This document shows positions 1 to 8,359 of a DNA stretch of 64,000 nucleotides, in pieces. The notes under the pieces are model-generated. The model was given only the letters and a program-made list of their open reading frames with translations, made no database searches and was not told the DNA's origin. Made by a program: the position numbers and the translations under genes. This stretch comes from Paenibacillus puerhi. GTDB lineage: Bacteria > Bacillota > Bacilli > Paenibacillales > NBRC-103111. Numbering within the stretch: position 1 is the first letter of the stretch; each line of letters opens with the position of its first letter. The stretch is from the NCBI RefSeq assembly GCF_009846885.1, contig NZ_WUWM01000002.1, positions 1 through 64,000 of the forward strand. Reading direction: 5' to 3'.

Positions 1-137
1 AGAGGCTTTACCTTTTCCCGTATGAACTCAAAGCTGATGTGTTTATCGATCTTGCGCAGCATGTGATCTTTCGGCACTAGATCTTCGATGGAGACGAATT
101 CGTAGGCAGTTTGTTTACCGTTGGAATGTCGTAGCAT
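1..137 (-). CDS. IS1182-type transposase, N-terminal part (runs off the left edge)
   Basis: Reading the minus strand from the ATG at 137 gives an open frame that starts MLRHSNGKQTAYEFVSIEDL and continues VPKDHMLRKIDKHISFEFIR to the window edge, 45 codons. This opening is characteristic of IS1182-family (DDE) transposases as I know them. A ribosome site (GGTGAT) lies 5 bases upstream and an extended -10 box at 169-174. The rest of the element, including catalytic residues and terminal repeats, is outside the window, so intactness cannot be judged. It is too short to appear as a complete gene here. Confidence 0.75.
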   Translation of the reverse strand, partial: MLRHSNGKQTAYEFVSIEDLVPKDHMLRKIDKHISFEFIREKVKP

Positions 138-168
138 AACTGATCACCGTCCATTAATTGTTATCTAT

Positions 169-174
169 ATTATA
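169..174 (-). promoter_or_regulatory. Extended -10 promoter of the transposase
   Basis: On the minus strand the sequence reads TGG then TATAAT, a perfect -10 hexamer with an extended TGn element, about 32 bases before the transposase ATG. No good -35 box is visible. Confidence 0.45.
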
Positions 175-211
175 CCATATTAACGCGGTGTCGTCTTAAA
201 CTACGCGCAAA

Positions 212-242
212 TAAAAAGAGCTGTCGAGACTTTCTCGACAGC
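212..242 (-). terminator. Intrinsic terminator after the NHL protein gene
   Basis: A perfect 10-bp stem (GCTGTCGAGA / TCTCGACAGC) with a 3-base loop is followed on the minus strand by TCTTTTTATTT. It lies about 75 bases past the stop codon of the NHL/stalk gene and before the transposase promoter, so it separates the two units. Confidence 0.85.
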
Positions 243-246
243 CTGA

Positions 247-270
247 CCGTCTTTCGCTATGGAAAGACGG
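247..270 (-). other. Second perfect hairpin in the 3' UTR of the NHL gene
   Basis: CCGTCTTTC and GAAAGACGG form a 9-bp perfect stem with a 6-base loop between the NHL stop codon and the terminator. On the minus strand it is preceded by GGCAAAGCC. There is no T-run, so it is not a terminator itself. I cannot assign it to a known RNA family. Confidence 0.5.
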
Positions 271-314
271 CTTTGCCTATCTTAGGTTACTGCCCGAGTT
301 GACGATTAAAGACT

Positions 315-1916
315 CTACGGGTTCGTTTTGTTCCTCAGGATAGCGGTTCGCGTAGCGTTGTCCCACTGCACATCCAATCCGATTTCTTCGGCAAAGAACC
401 GAACCGGTACATACGTCAGATCCTGCTTGATGTAAGGAGCCGTATCCGTATCCTTCAACACGCCCTCTTTTCCATCTTCCTCACGCTTCACACCCGTCCG
501 GCCCACGTACAGCTCGATGGCGACTCCATCCTTCGCAAGCCGAACTGCCCTTGTCTCCTCGTCGAATGTTACCTCGTAACCAAGCGCCTCCGTGATCGCC
601 CGGACAGGAACCATGGTCCGGCCGTTGTCGATCTCGGGAGCGGCATCGAACACGATCTCCCTCTGGTCGAGCGCAACCTTCACGGTACGGTCGCCGTCTG
701 CCGTAATCGAAGCGGGAAGCCGGTAAGGCTGGAGCTTACGGATTCTGTTATTGTACGCATCAGCGACAAGAATGCTGCCGTCGGCAAGCAGGGCCACATC
801 GCTCGGCCGATGAAACTCCGCATATGCCTCGATCCCATCGCGCGTACCGGTCGCTTGACTCGGCGCCCCGGCAAGCGTCGTCACCTCTCCGTCCAGCAAA
901 TAACGGATCGAATGGTTCTGGCTATCTGCGATGATAACTCCGCCTTCATCCGTCACAGCCAGACCCCGAGGGAAATTAAAGGCTGCTGCGTCCGCTGTTC
1001 CATCGGCATAGCCTCCGGGCACATACAGATCCTTCAATCGTTCCGCCTTCCCGCTCCCCGCTGCCGTGCTCACGGTTCCCTTGGCCAGATCGATATAGCG
1101 AATACGCTGATTACCGGAGTCGCTGACGTACAAATTACCCTTGGCATCAAGTGCCAGACCGCTCGGCTCATTGAACCTTGCAGACGCCAAAGCCCCGTCG
1201 AGAAAATCGCCCGCTTCCGAAGCCTGACCCTTTGTCACTTCCACATACCGGTCGGATGCCGCGTTCAGCGTCTTCACTTCTCCATCCGGCGCGATGCTTC
1301 TTATGAGATGATTCAGCGTATCGGCCACATAGACCGTACCGTCAGAAGCTACCGCCACATCTTGCGGACTGTGAAAGCGCGCCTTGCTTCCTTGGCCGTC
1401 CGCGCTTCCGAATATGCCGTCGCCGGCAAGGGTCGTTACCCGGCCGTCCGCATCCACTTTACGGATCGCATGATTGTCTTTGTCAGCGACATACACATTG
1501 CCCTGGGCATCTGCAGCAATGCCGGCCGGCTGGAAGAACAGGGAGGCGTTGCCCTTGCCGTCCAGCAGTCCGCCCACCGGCAACCCTTTCGCATCCTTCT
1601 GATAGAACAAGCCCGCTTCACGGGATACTTCGCCTTCGGCGAGCTTGCGCAGCTCATGGTTCCGCGTATCGGACACGATAATCGTGCCGTCCGGCTTGAC
1701 CGCGAGACCCTCGGGGAGCCGGAAGCTGGCCAGAAGCGCCTTGCCCCCCGCATTCCCCAATTCTCCGCTGCCGGCTTCTGTAGTCACTTGCATCAGGAGT
1801 CTGTTGTCCGACCCGCGCAGCGCATCCGAGGAAAGCGCGGCAGCCGAGACTCCTGCTCCTCCCGCGAGAGAGGAGGCTAATAGGGATAATGCGATGATTT
1901 TAAGTGCTCGATTCAT
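315..1916 (-). CDS. Secreted NHL-repeat beta-propeller protein with C-terminal stalk (copper amine oxidase N-like) domain
   Basis: A 533-residue protein. The start chosen is the ATG at 1916, because AGGAG lies just upstream and it opens directly into a signal peptide (MNRALKIIALSLLASSLAGG). A further ATG 10 codons upstream has no ribosome site. Six NHL-type repeats are visible from their closing motif (VSDTRNHELRK, VADKDNHAIRK, VADTLNHLIRS, VSDSGNQRIRY, IADSQNHSIRY, VADAYNNRIRK), predicting a six-bladed propeller. The last ~120 residues contain two halves of a stalk domain with the MVPVRA and YVPVRF motifs. NHL propellers usually bind proteins or carbohydrates, and the stalk domain is common on Paenibacillus surface proteins. 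The start is only 29 bases past the stop of the upstream FecR-like gene, so the two are probably co-transcribed. Ligand and role are unknown. Confidence 0.85.
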   Translation of the reverse strand: MNRALKIIALSLLASSLAGGAGVSAAALSSDALRGSDNRLLMQVTTEAGSGELGNAGGKALLASFRLPEGLAVKPDGTIIVSDTRNHELRKLAEGEVSREAGLFYQKDAKGLPVGGLLDGKGNASLFFQPAGIAADAQGNVYVADKDNHAIRKVDADGRVTTLAGDGIFGSADGQGSKARFHSPQDVAVASDGTVYVADTLNHLIRSIAPDGEVKTLNAASDRYVEVTKGQASEAGDFLDGALASARFNEPSGLALDAKGNLYVSDSGNQRIRYIDLAKGTVSTAAGSGKAERLKDLYVPGGYADGTADAAAFNFPRGLAVTDEGGVIIADSQNHSIRYLLDGEVTTLAGAPSQATGTRDGIEAYAEFHRPSDVALLADGSILVADAYNNRIRKLQPYRLPASITADGDRTVKVALDQREIVFDAAPEIDNGRTMVPVRAITEALGYEVTFDEETRAVRLAKDGVAIELYVGRTGVKREEDGKEGVLKDTDTAPYIKQDLTYVPVRFFAEEIGLDVQWDNATRTAILRNKTNP

Positions 1917-1945
1917 TGGCTTCTCCTTCCACTCCGATCGGAACA

Positions 1946-4366
1946 TTATGGGATCAACTTGACGCTAATCGCATCCTGGCTGTTTAAAGGCAGCTCGTAC
2001 ACGGTATGGCCTTGCTTGTTGACGACCTTCACATACAGCAGCTTAACCGCAGATGCCGCGGGTGCGCCTGATTGGATCTGCAGCGGAATCGTCACCAGCT
2101 TCGCCGGACTCTGCCCAAGTACAATGTCCGGCACCGTTCCCGTGCCCGCCGTTTGGAAGCGGACGCCCGCGAAGATCAGCTCTCTCATGCCTGCAGAGGG
2201 CTGCTTCTGATTCAAAGTCTCTGCCGAGTTCGCCCCGCTGAAGATCGTCTGACCGCTGTCAGGCAGCTGGGTCGGCCCTGTATAGGTCAGAGCGCTTGCA
2301 TCGTACTGAAGATGCGCCTGCACACCGTAAAAGGCTTGATCTGCACCGAAATTCTCCATTTCGAGCTGAAGCTGAACTTGCCCACCGGCTGCTTGGCCGA
2401 CTTGTTTCAGCGAAACCTTCGGCTGCGCTGCCGGCTGCGTTCCGTTAATCGTGATGGACGGCAGCGGCTTGCCCACGCTCTTGTAGCCGTTCTGAACCGC
2501 GTGGGCCGTCAAGGAATGAACGCCGACAGGCAGTTGATTCAGCGTGAACACCACTTCCTCGGAGCCTTTGCCCGGAGCTGAAGCAAGAACCGAGCCTTGG
2601 CCCGACAACTCGATGCTCGTCCCCTCGGAAGCCTTCAGCTTAATGATAACCGGCTCACCGGCATTGGCCGTAATAGCTTGACCCGGACTTACGAGGACCG
2701 GAGCGGCAGGAATGACCGTGATGGCGGGAAGCGAGAGAATCGAGCTCGTTCCGGCTCCGTTCGTCGCTACCGCCTCCAGCTCCAGCTTGCCGACCGAAGC
2801 AGGCTTGAAGGTGAGCGTCACCGGCGTGGAGCTGCCAGCGCCCCGGCTAGTAGCCAAGGTCTGCCCGCTCTTGGTTCTAAGCATGACCGTGCTGTCGGAC
2901 TGGGCCGTCAGCCGCACCTGGACATCCTCGTTAACGACCGCTTCGGTCTCGACGGCCGGAGCGATCAGTACAGGTCTTCCCGGAACAGACTCCGAGTCGC
3001 TTGAGCCGGAGTCGGAATCGTTCGATCCGGTTGGCCTGCTTGGAGTGTTGGGAGTATTGGGCGCACTTGGCTGCTGGTTCTTCTTGCTGTTTTCTTCGAA
3101 CGCCTTCCTGGCCGCCTCACTTAACTGGGCTTTCATAGCTTCTTCCGCTTTTTTTGCCGCTTCGAGGGCCGCTTGCCGGTTGGCCTCGTCGATCCGTTTT
3201 CTATCTTCTTCAACCTTAGCAAGCATCTGTTCAAGTCTTTTCTTGTTTTCCTCGAGCTGCTTCCGCTCAGCCTCCAGCTTCGCCTGTCTTTCCTTCTCGG
3301 CTCTTGCCTTCTCGGCTTGCTTCTGCTTCTCTAGCTCCGGATCGAGTCCGGCTGCTTTATCGAACGGGGTGACCTTGCTCAAATCCAGCTTTTGGGCGGG
3401 ATTCTGGATCTGACGGTTAATATCATCAATGAGTCTCTGATCGATTTTCCTGCTGTCTATAGCTTCTTTGGCTAGGAGGGGAATCAGCCTGTCGAAGTTT
3501 TGGACGATTCTGTCGAGCTCCTCCTGATTTGCATAGCTCAAGGTCGAATGCCCATCGGGCATCCGCTCACCCCCGGCCAGCGCAATTTCCAGCTTGCTCC
3601 TCAATAATTCATTTTCGGATCGGATATCCATCATGCTTCTTAACATCTGCTCGATCACCGTGGGTGAAGCTTGCTGGACTAAGGTCTCCAGGTCAATATA
3701 ATCAACCCCGGTTCCCAGATCTGAAGGCGTTGAGAAGTCAACATGGATCTGCTGTGCCGGATAAATGTTGACTGGCCTTGACTGCTGATCCGAGCCGCTA
3801 TCCGTGCCGTCCCGGCCTGGCTGCGAGGTTTGGACAATACCGGATCCCACGGCCAAATACGCGTTGCCTGTAGCCGGATTTATGGAGACAAAGAAATGCG
3901 TGCCCCGCACACCCATGACCGCAGTCGGCGTATCTACCTCAAACTCGTCCTCGGAGCTGACAATCGATTTGACCTTGCTCCAGACGGAGCCTGCCCAGGT
4001 TTTGATTTTGGATTTCTTCCCTCCGTCGTCCATCAGTTCGGAGATGTAAACCTCCGCATTCTCACCGATCGTGACTTCATCATTGCGATCCACAATATTC
4101 AACACGACGGAAGCTCCGGGACCGGTTACAATCAGATCGCCCTGATTCAGGGACAGCTCCGGGTAGACGCTGATCGAGCGCGAGCCCCCTGCTTTCGTAT
4201 ACGTAACGTCGCCTGTTACCGAGGTGACCACAGCGGAACGTACAGATTTGGCAGCTGCCGGAGAAGCCAAAACTGCCGAGAACAGACTCATGACTAGCGT
4301 CAGTACCAGAATCATCGACAGGATGGCTTTCTGTTGCGGCCTATGTATTCGAATTGCATGTCTCAC
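1946..4366 (-). CDS. Large secreted FecR-domain protein with coiled coil, Ig-like repeats and cohesin-like C-terminus
   Basis: An 806-residue exported protein. A hydrophobic signal/anchor lies at about residues 14-38. A FecR domain follows (about 45-170), recognised by the SLNQGDLIVTGPGASVVL-type segment and the TPTAVMGVRGTHF signature. Next come a strongly charged Lys/Glu/Arg coiled coil (about 340-430), a Pro/Ser linker, two or three Ig-like repeats and a final ~160-residue beta-rich domain resembling cohesin (LQYDASALTYTG). FecR domains in Gram-negatives are periplasmic signal partners of sigma regulators. Here there is no sigma factor; the neighbour is a CHASE2 cyclase. I infer an envelope scaffold or sensor role. 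The TAA stop sits about 30 bases before the downstream NHL start. Confidence 0.8.
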   Translation of the reverse strand: MRHAIRIHRPQQKAILSMILVLTLVMSLFSAVLASPAAAKSVRSAVVTSVTGDVTYTKAGGSRSISVYPELSLNQGDLIVTGPGASVVLNIVDRNDEVTIGENAEVYISELMDDGGKKSKIKTWAGSVWSKVKSIVSSEDEFEVDTPTAVMGVRGTHFFVSINPATGNAYLAVGSGIVQTSQPGRDGTDSGSDQQSRPVNIYPAQQIHVDFSTPSDLGTGVDYIDLETLVQQASPTVIEQMLRSMMDIRSENELLRSKLEIALAGGERMPDGHSTLSYANQEELDRIVQNFDRLIPLLAKEAIDSRKIDQRLIDDINRQIQNPAQKLDLSKVTPFDKAAGLDPELEKQKQAEKARAEKERQAKLEAERKQLEENKKRLEQMLAKVEEDRKRIDEANRQAALEAAKKAEEAMKAQLSEAARKAFEENSKKNQQPSAPNTPNTPSRPTGSNDSDSGSSDSESVPGRPVLIAPAVETEAVVNEDVQVRLTAQSDSTVMLRTKSGQTLATSRGAGSSTPVTLTFKPASVGKLELEAVATNGAGTSSILSLPAITVIPAAPVLVSPGQAITANAGEPVIIKLKASEGTSIELSGQGSVLASAPGKGSEEVVFTLNQLPVGVHSLTAHAVQNGYKSVGKPLPSITINGTQPAAQPKVSLKQVGQAAGGQVQLQLEMENFGADQAFYGVQAHLQYDASALTYTGPTQLPDSGQTIFSGANSAETLNQKQPSAGMRELIFAGVRFQTAGTGTVPDIVLGQSPAKLVTIPLQIQSGAPAASAVKLLYVKVVNKQGHTVYELPLNSQDAISVKLIP

Positions 4367-4503
4367 GTTATAAGTTCCTCTCCTCCATGTAAGAATAAGT
4401 CCTTGTCCTTCTTTGCGATACCCTCATTTTAAGGTCGCTCCTGGCATTAATCAACGAATTTTCGCGAAAAATGCCGAAAAGGTATGAACATTCACATTAT
4501 TTC

Positions 4504-6342
4504 CTAGGAAATGCGTGCTGCTTTTGTTGACGCCGTAACAGGGGCGCCCTTCATTCCCGTCACCTCGTACAATTTCAAAGGGACGCTCTTCCCCTTCATC
4601 AGCTTTTCCCCGGCATAGCTATATTCGAAGTAGTCCTTGGTCAGCTCATAGGTTACTTCAGATACAAGCACCTGATTGGGCTCCGTGTTCGACTCGATCC
4701 GGGCCGCCGTATTGACGTTGTCCCCGATCGCCGTATAATCCACACGGAGGTAAGATCCGATGTTTCCTACGACAACATCCCCCGTATTGATCCCGATGCC
4801 TACGGCTATCGTTACCCCGTATTTCTCAAGCACGTCGGCCCTTACCTTCTCCATCCCCTTCTGGATTTCGAAGGCGGTTTTAACCGCATAGTACGGATGG
4901 TCCTCCACGTCCAGAGGTGCGTTATACAGAATCATAGCCGCATCCCCGATGAACTTATCGATCGTTCCGTGGTTTTCCAGGACCCGCTCGGTAATTAAAT
5001 TGAACATTAAATTTAAGAAATCGACGACCTCTTCCGGCTTCAGCTTCTCGGATAACGGCGTGAAGCCGCGGACGTCGAGGAAAAGAATGGTCAGCTCCTT
5101 GCTGATGCCTCCCAATTGAATTTCCTGCTCGCTGGTCGCGATTTCCTTCACCAGATCGGGAGAAATATAGCGTCCGAACTGCTTCGTAATGTAATTTTTC
5201 TGCTTGGTTTCAAAATACGTTTTCATGGAGATATTGCCGAGATAAGCCAATAACCCGCAGGCCACCGCATTAATCACTTCGATATACAGCAGCTTGGAAG
5301 AGAACAGGATAGATTGCCCGGCCAGAAGGGCTATGGTGATGGCGAGCATCAGGAGCGCGCCGGAGGTGGCTCTCAGCCGCCAGGTGACAATCCCCGAGAG
5401 TAGAGCTGCGATGACCGCAATACCGATCTCCAGCATGGTCCCGGCACGAGTAATGACCTGGTCCTTAAGAATTTGATTCAAAATATTCGCATGCGCGTAC
5501 ACCAGATGCATATGGTTTTCGATAGGTGTGATGCCTTCATCGGAGCCTGGCGCCACATAGCCGACAAGCACGAGCCGGTCCTTGAAGGCGGAAGCGGGGA
5601 CCTTGCCTTGAATGACGTTGTAGAAGGAAACGGTTTCGAAGTCAAACTCCTTCGCATCCCAACGGATAATCATCTCCGACTTGGGCCGGTTCTTAAGAAG
5701 AGGGAGGTTCAGATAACGATCCGTATCCACTCCGGCCAGCTGCGCCATCGCAAGGCCCAGCGAAGGAAACACACCCTCCGGCGTGTCGATCTGCAGCCAA
5801 TTCGTGCGCACGACCCCGTCCGTCGGATCGAAAGCGGCATTGATATGAGCCCGGTTCGCGTGCTGCCTGAACATCGGGATAGGCTCCTGAACCGCGCGCG
5901 CTTTCATCAGCTCTCCTGCCGCCACCTTCGTGCTGCGGTCGAACTGGCTCTCCAGCAGGGCATGAGACGGAAGTATGATATTGCTATGCTTGGAGAGCTC
6001 CTCCGCAAGCGCCCGGTCGCTCTCCGGCTTGCTGCTCTCCGTATACAGCTCGATATCGAAGCCGATCACCTTGGCCCCGCCCTGCTCCAGCTTCTCGATC
6101 AGCTTCGCATATTCCTTGCGGTCCCACGGGTAAGGTCCCACTTCCTTGATCGATTGCTCATCGATGCCCACCACCACGATATCCTCATGAGGCTCCTGGG
6201 ACATCGTACCCTTGAGATTCCAGGTGAACACCTGATTGGACAGCACCTGCAGCCAGCCATAGGACAAAAGCAGGACACAGAGCAGTACGATCAACGAATT
6301 ACCCAGAATAATAACGGTCGATTTGTTTAATTCCTTCTTCAT
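4504..6342 (-). CDS. CHASE2-domain class III adenylate/guanylate cyclase
   Basis: A 612-residue membrane receptor cyclase. One N-terminal membrane helix (about 10-30) is followed by an extracytoplasmic CHASE2 sensor (about 45-290; note DIVVVGIDEQSI and VIGFDIELY), three membrane helices (about 303-370) and a cytoplasmic class III cyclase domain (about 410-595). Catalytic residues are all present: metal-binding D423 (FLDVRGF) and D467 (KFIGDAAM), substrate-selecting K463 and T537 (DYTAIGD), and transition-state N544 and R548. The Lys/Thr pair is typical of bacterial adenylate cyclases, so cAMP is the likelier product, though this is inference. It lies 137 bases upstream of the FecR-like gene on the same strand; CHASE2 and FecR proteins are often encoded together in other bacteria. 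Start ATG follows GGGGGCT. Confidence 0.9.
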   Translation of the reverse strand: MKKELNKSTVIILGNSLIVLLCVLLLSYGWLQVLSNQVFTWNLKGTMSQEPHEDIVVVGIDEQSIKEVGPYPWDRKEYAKLIEKLEQGGAKVIGFDIELYTESSKPESDRALAEELSKHSNIILPSHALLESQFDRSTKVAAGELMKARAVQEPIPMFRQHANRAHINAAFDPTDGVVRTNWLQIDTPEGVFPSLGLAMAQLAGVDTDRYLNLPLLKNRPKSEMIIRWDAKEFDFETVSFYNVIQGKVPASAFKDRLVLVGYVAPGSDEGITPIENHMHLVYAHANILNQILKDQVITRAGTMLEIGIAVIAALLSGIVTWRLRATSGALLMLAITIALLAGQSILFSSKLLYIEVINAVACGLLAYLGNISMKTYFETKQKNYITKQFGRYISPDLVKEIATSEQEIQLGGISKELTILFLDVRGFTPLSEKLKPEEVVDFLNLMFNLITERVLENHGTIDKFIGDAAMILYNAPLDVEDHPYYAVKTAFEIQKGMEKVRADVLEKYGVTIAVGIGINTGDVVVGNIGSYLRVDYTAIGDNVNTAARIESNTEPNQVLVSEVTYELTKDYFEYSYAGEKLMKGKSVPLKLYEVTGMKGAPVTASTKAARIS

Positions 6343-6427
6343 GGATAGCCCCCAACGCTTTAGTCTGACGACTATATCTTACCATACATAGTGGAATGAT
6401 AGGGTGAAGAAATTAACCGAATGCGCG

Positions 6428-6460
6428 AAAAAAAGCCTACTCCCGGCAAAGGGAATAGGC
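6428..6460 (-). terminator. Intrinsic terminator of the ferredoxin gene
   Basis: Minus strand: GCCTATTCCC, 6-base loop, GGGAGTAGGC, then seven T. One G-T wobble in a 10-bp stem. It lies 34 bases after the ferredoxin stop and closes the unit before the cyclase gene. Confidence 0.9.
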
Positions 6461-6493
6461 CATTAGTCATACTTAGTTGTCGTGCCGCCTCAT

Positions 6494-6730
<237 letters not shown>

Positions 6731-6858
6731 TCATCTTCCTCCTCAATGGTTATGCAGCATATACCTTATCCTAAAATATAATATTATAAAAGGAAGGAAA
6801 GTTCAAATAGAAAGTATGGAAAGATCGAATCTGCGAACGAGAACGATTCGCCCTCCCC

Positions 6859-8181
6859 TTATCCGCTCTCATCGTCCTCATCCAACCCCTTCAGCCTCAG
6901 GTGGTCCATCTGCAGGGACGTGCCTCTCACCTTGCTGTTGCGGATCAAGGCGGACGGGTCGTCGCTCAGCATCCCTGCCGTCAGAACGGCACTCTCTCCG
7001 AACTTGTCCCGCAGCGCATCGAGCGTACGGTTTAACTTCTCCTTGACCGGCTGCTTCTCGTAGCTGAACAAATCCAGCTGGACGGCGGCTTCGCTGCGAG
7101 GCGTCAGGCTCTGGAGCGTGATGCCGAGCAGACGAACGGGGTCGCCCTCCTTCCAATACCGGTCGAACAGTTTGCAGGCCATCCGGTAAAAGTCATCTGC
7201 GCTTTCGGAAGGCTCCTGGAGCTTGGCCGCCCGGGTGATGGTCTTCATATCCGGATCGCGCACGGTGATCGACACCGTGTGCGCCATCAGCTCCTGTCTC
7301 CGCAGCCGGCGCCCCACCTGATCCGCTATGTTCAGCAGCACCCGGTGCAGGTCTTCGCGGCGGGAATAATTGACAGGCAGCGTCGTCGTATGACCGATCG
7401 ACTTGCTTTGCTCCCGCTCCGGATTAACCGGGCTATCGTCTTCCCCATGAGCGGCCCGCTTCAGCCAGCTGCCCAGCACGCCGAACTGTTGAATAAGCAG
7501 CCTTTCGTCCGCCCTGGCCAGCTCGCCCAGCGTGCGGATATTGAGCCGGGCCAGCTTATCGGCTGTTTTTCGGCCGATACCGAACATCGTCGCGCACGGA
7601 CTCGGCCACAGCACGGCGGGCACATCCCGCTTGCGCAGCACCGAGATGCCGTTTGGCTTACGCATATCCGATGCCATCTTGGCCAGCAGCTTGTTGGGAG
7701 CTACACCAATGGAGCAGGGCAGCCCGAGCTCCTCCCGGATGCGCCGCTGGATCGTACCGGCTATTTCGAGCGGGGTTCCCATGGACTTGGAGCCCGTAAT
7801 ATCTACATAGCATTCGTCGATAGACATGGTTTCGACAAGCGGCGAATAGTCATAAGCAATTTTCATAAATCGTCTGGAGAACTGCCGGTACAGGTCGAAA
7901 TCCGGACGGATCAGCATGAGCTCGGGGCACTGCTTCAACGCCTGACTGACCAGCATGCCCGTCTTGACCCCTCTGGCGCGAGCCACATAAGAGCAGGTAA
8001 CGACAACTCCTTTGCGCAGCTCGACGCTGCCTGCCACGGCAGTCGCTTTGCCTTGGTACAACTCAGGCTCCACGGCCTCATGAACCGAGCAGTAGAACGC
8101 GTTCATATCGATATGCAGGATGACTCTGCCGTTAACCGGATAGGCATGGGCCGCCGGCTGCTCCGGGATGTATTCCGTCAT
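6859..8181 (-). CDS. dinB: DNA polymerase IV (Y-family translesion polymerase)
   Basis: A 440-residue Y-family polymerase. The catalytic motifs are visible: ILHIDMNAFYCSVH (first metal-binding Asp, steric-gate region) and SIDECYVD (second acidic pair). The fingers/palm segment GVAPNKLLAKMASD and the little-finger domain follow. Near the C-terminus QLDLF is a canonical beta-clamp binding motif. It copies past DNA lesions in the cytoplasm with low fidelity. The ATG at 8181 was chosen because GGAGGGG lies 11-13 bases upstream; a TTG 21 codons earlier has no ribosome site. The 3' end is ~130 bases from the ferredoxin start. No LexA box was identified with confidence. Confidence 0.92.
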   Translation of the reverse strand: MTEYIPEQPAAHAYPVNGRVILHIDMNAFYCSVHEAVEPELYQGKATAVAGSVELRKGVVVTCSYVARARGVKTGMLVSQALKQCPELMLIRPDFDLYRQFSRRFMKIAYDYSPLVETMSIDECYVDITGSKSMGTPLEIAGTIQRRIREELGLPCSIGVAPNKLLAKMASDMRKPNGISVLRKRDVPAVLWPSPCATMFGIGRKTADKLARLNIRTLGELARADERLLIQQFGVLGSWLKRAAHGEDDSPVNPEREQSKSIGHTTTLPVNYSRREDLHRVLLNIADQVGRRLRRQELMAHTVSITVRDPDMKTITRAAKLQEPSESADDFYRMACKLFDRYWKEGDPVRLLGITLQSLTPRSEAAVQLDLFSYEKQPVKEKLNRTLDALRDKFGESAVLTAGMLSDDPSALIRNSKVRGTSLQMDHLRLKGLDEDDESG

Positions 8182-8299
8182 GGCTTCAGCTTCCCCTCCG
8201 GTCCGTCTATCTTTAAGTGTAATAGGAGCAGGAGTTCGGGTCAACCGGCGTTTGACTTTTATGTTTTTTCTATGAGCATACCCGTTGCCCGGAACAATG

Positions 8300-8308
8300 T
8301 GCTATAAT
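8300..8308 (+). promoter_or_regulatory. Extended -10 promoter of cimA
   Basis: TGC followed by TATAAT (8303-8308), about 52 bases before the cimA ATG. The -35 region is poor. The same TGCTATAAT arrangement recurs at 24.6, 34.0 and 42.28 kb. Confidence 0.6.
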
Positions 8309-8359
8309 AATGAATTATATTTTGCGCATAGACAAGCTATACGAAACAGGAGGATTCCT

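Noticed and set aside
247-310. c-di-GMP (GEMM) riboswitch on the minus strand
   Set aside because: GGCAAAGCC and a hairpin are present, but the GNRA-receptor arrangement and the second conserved GGACGCAAAG segment are missing, and it lies in a 3' UTR.
810-1880. A 356-codon open frame antisense to the NHL gene
   Set aside because: No ribosome site or domain, Arg/Ile/His-rich composition expected from the reverse strand of NHL repeats.
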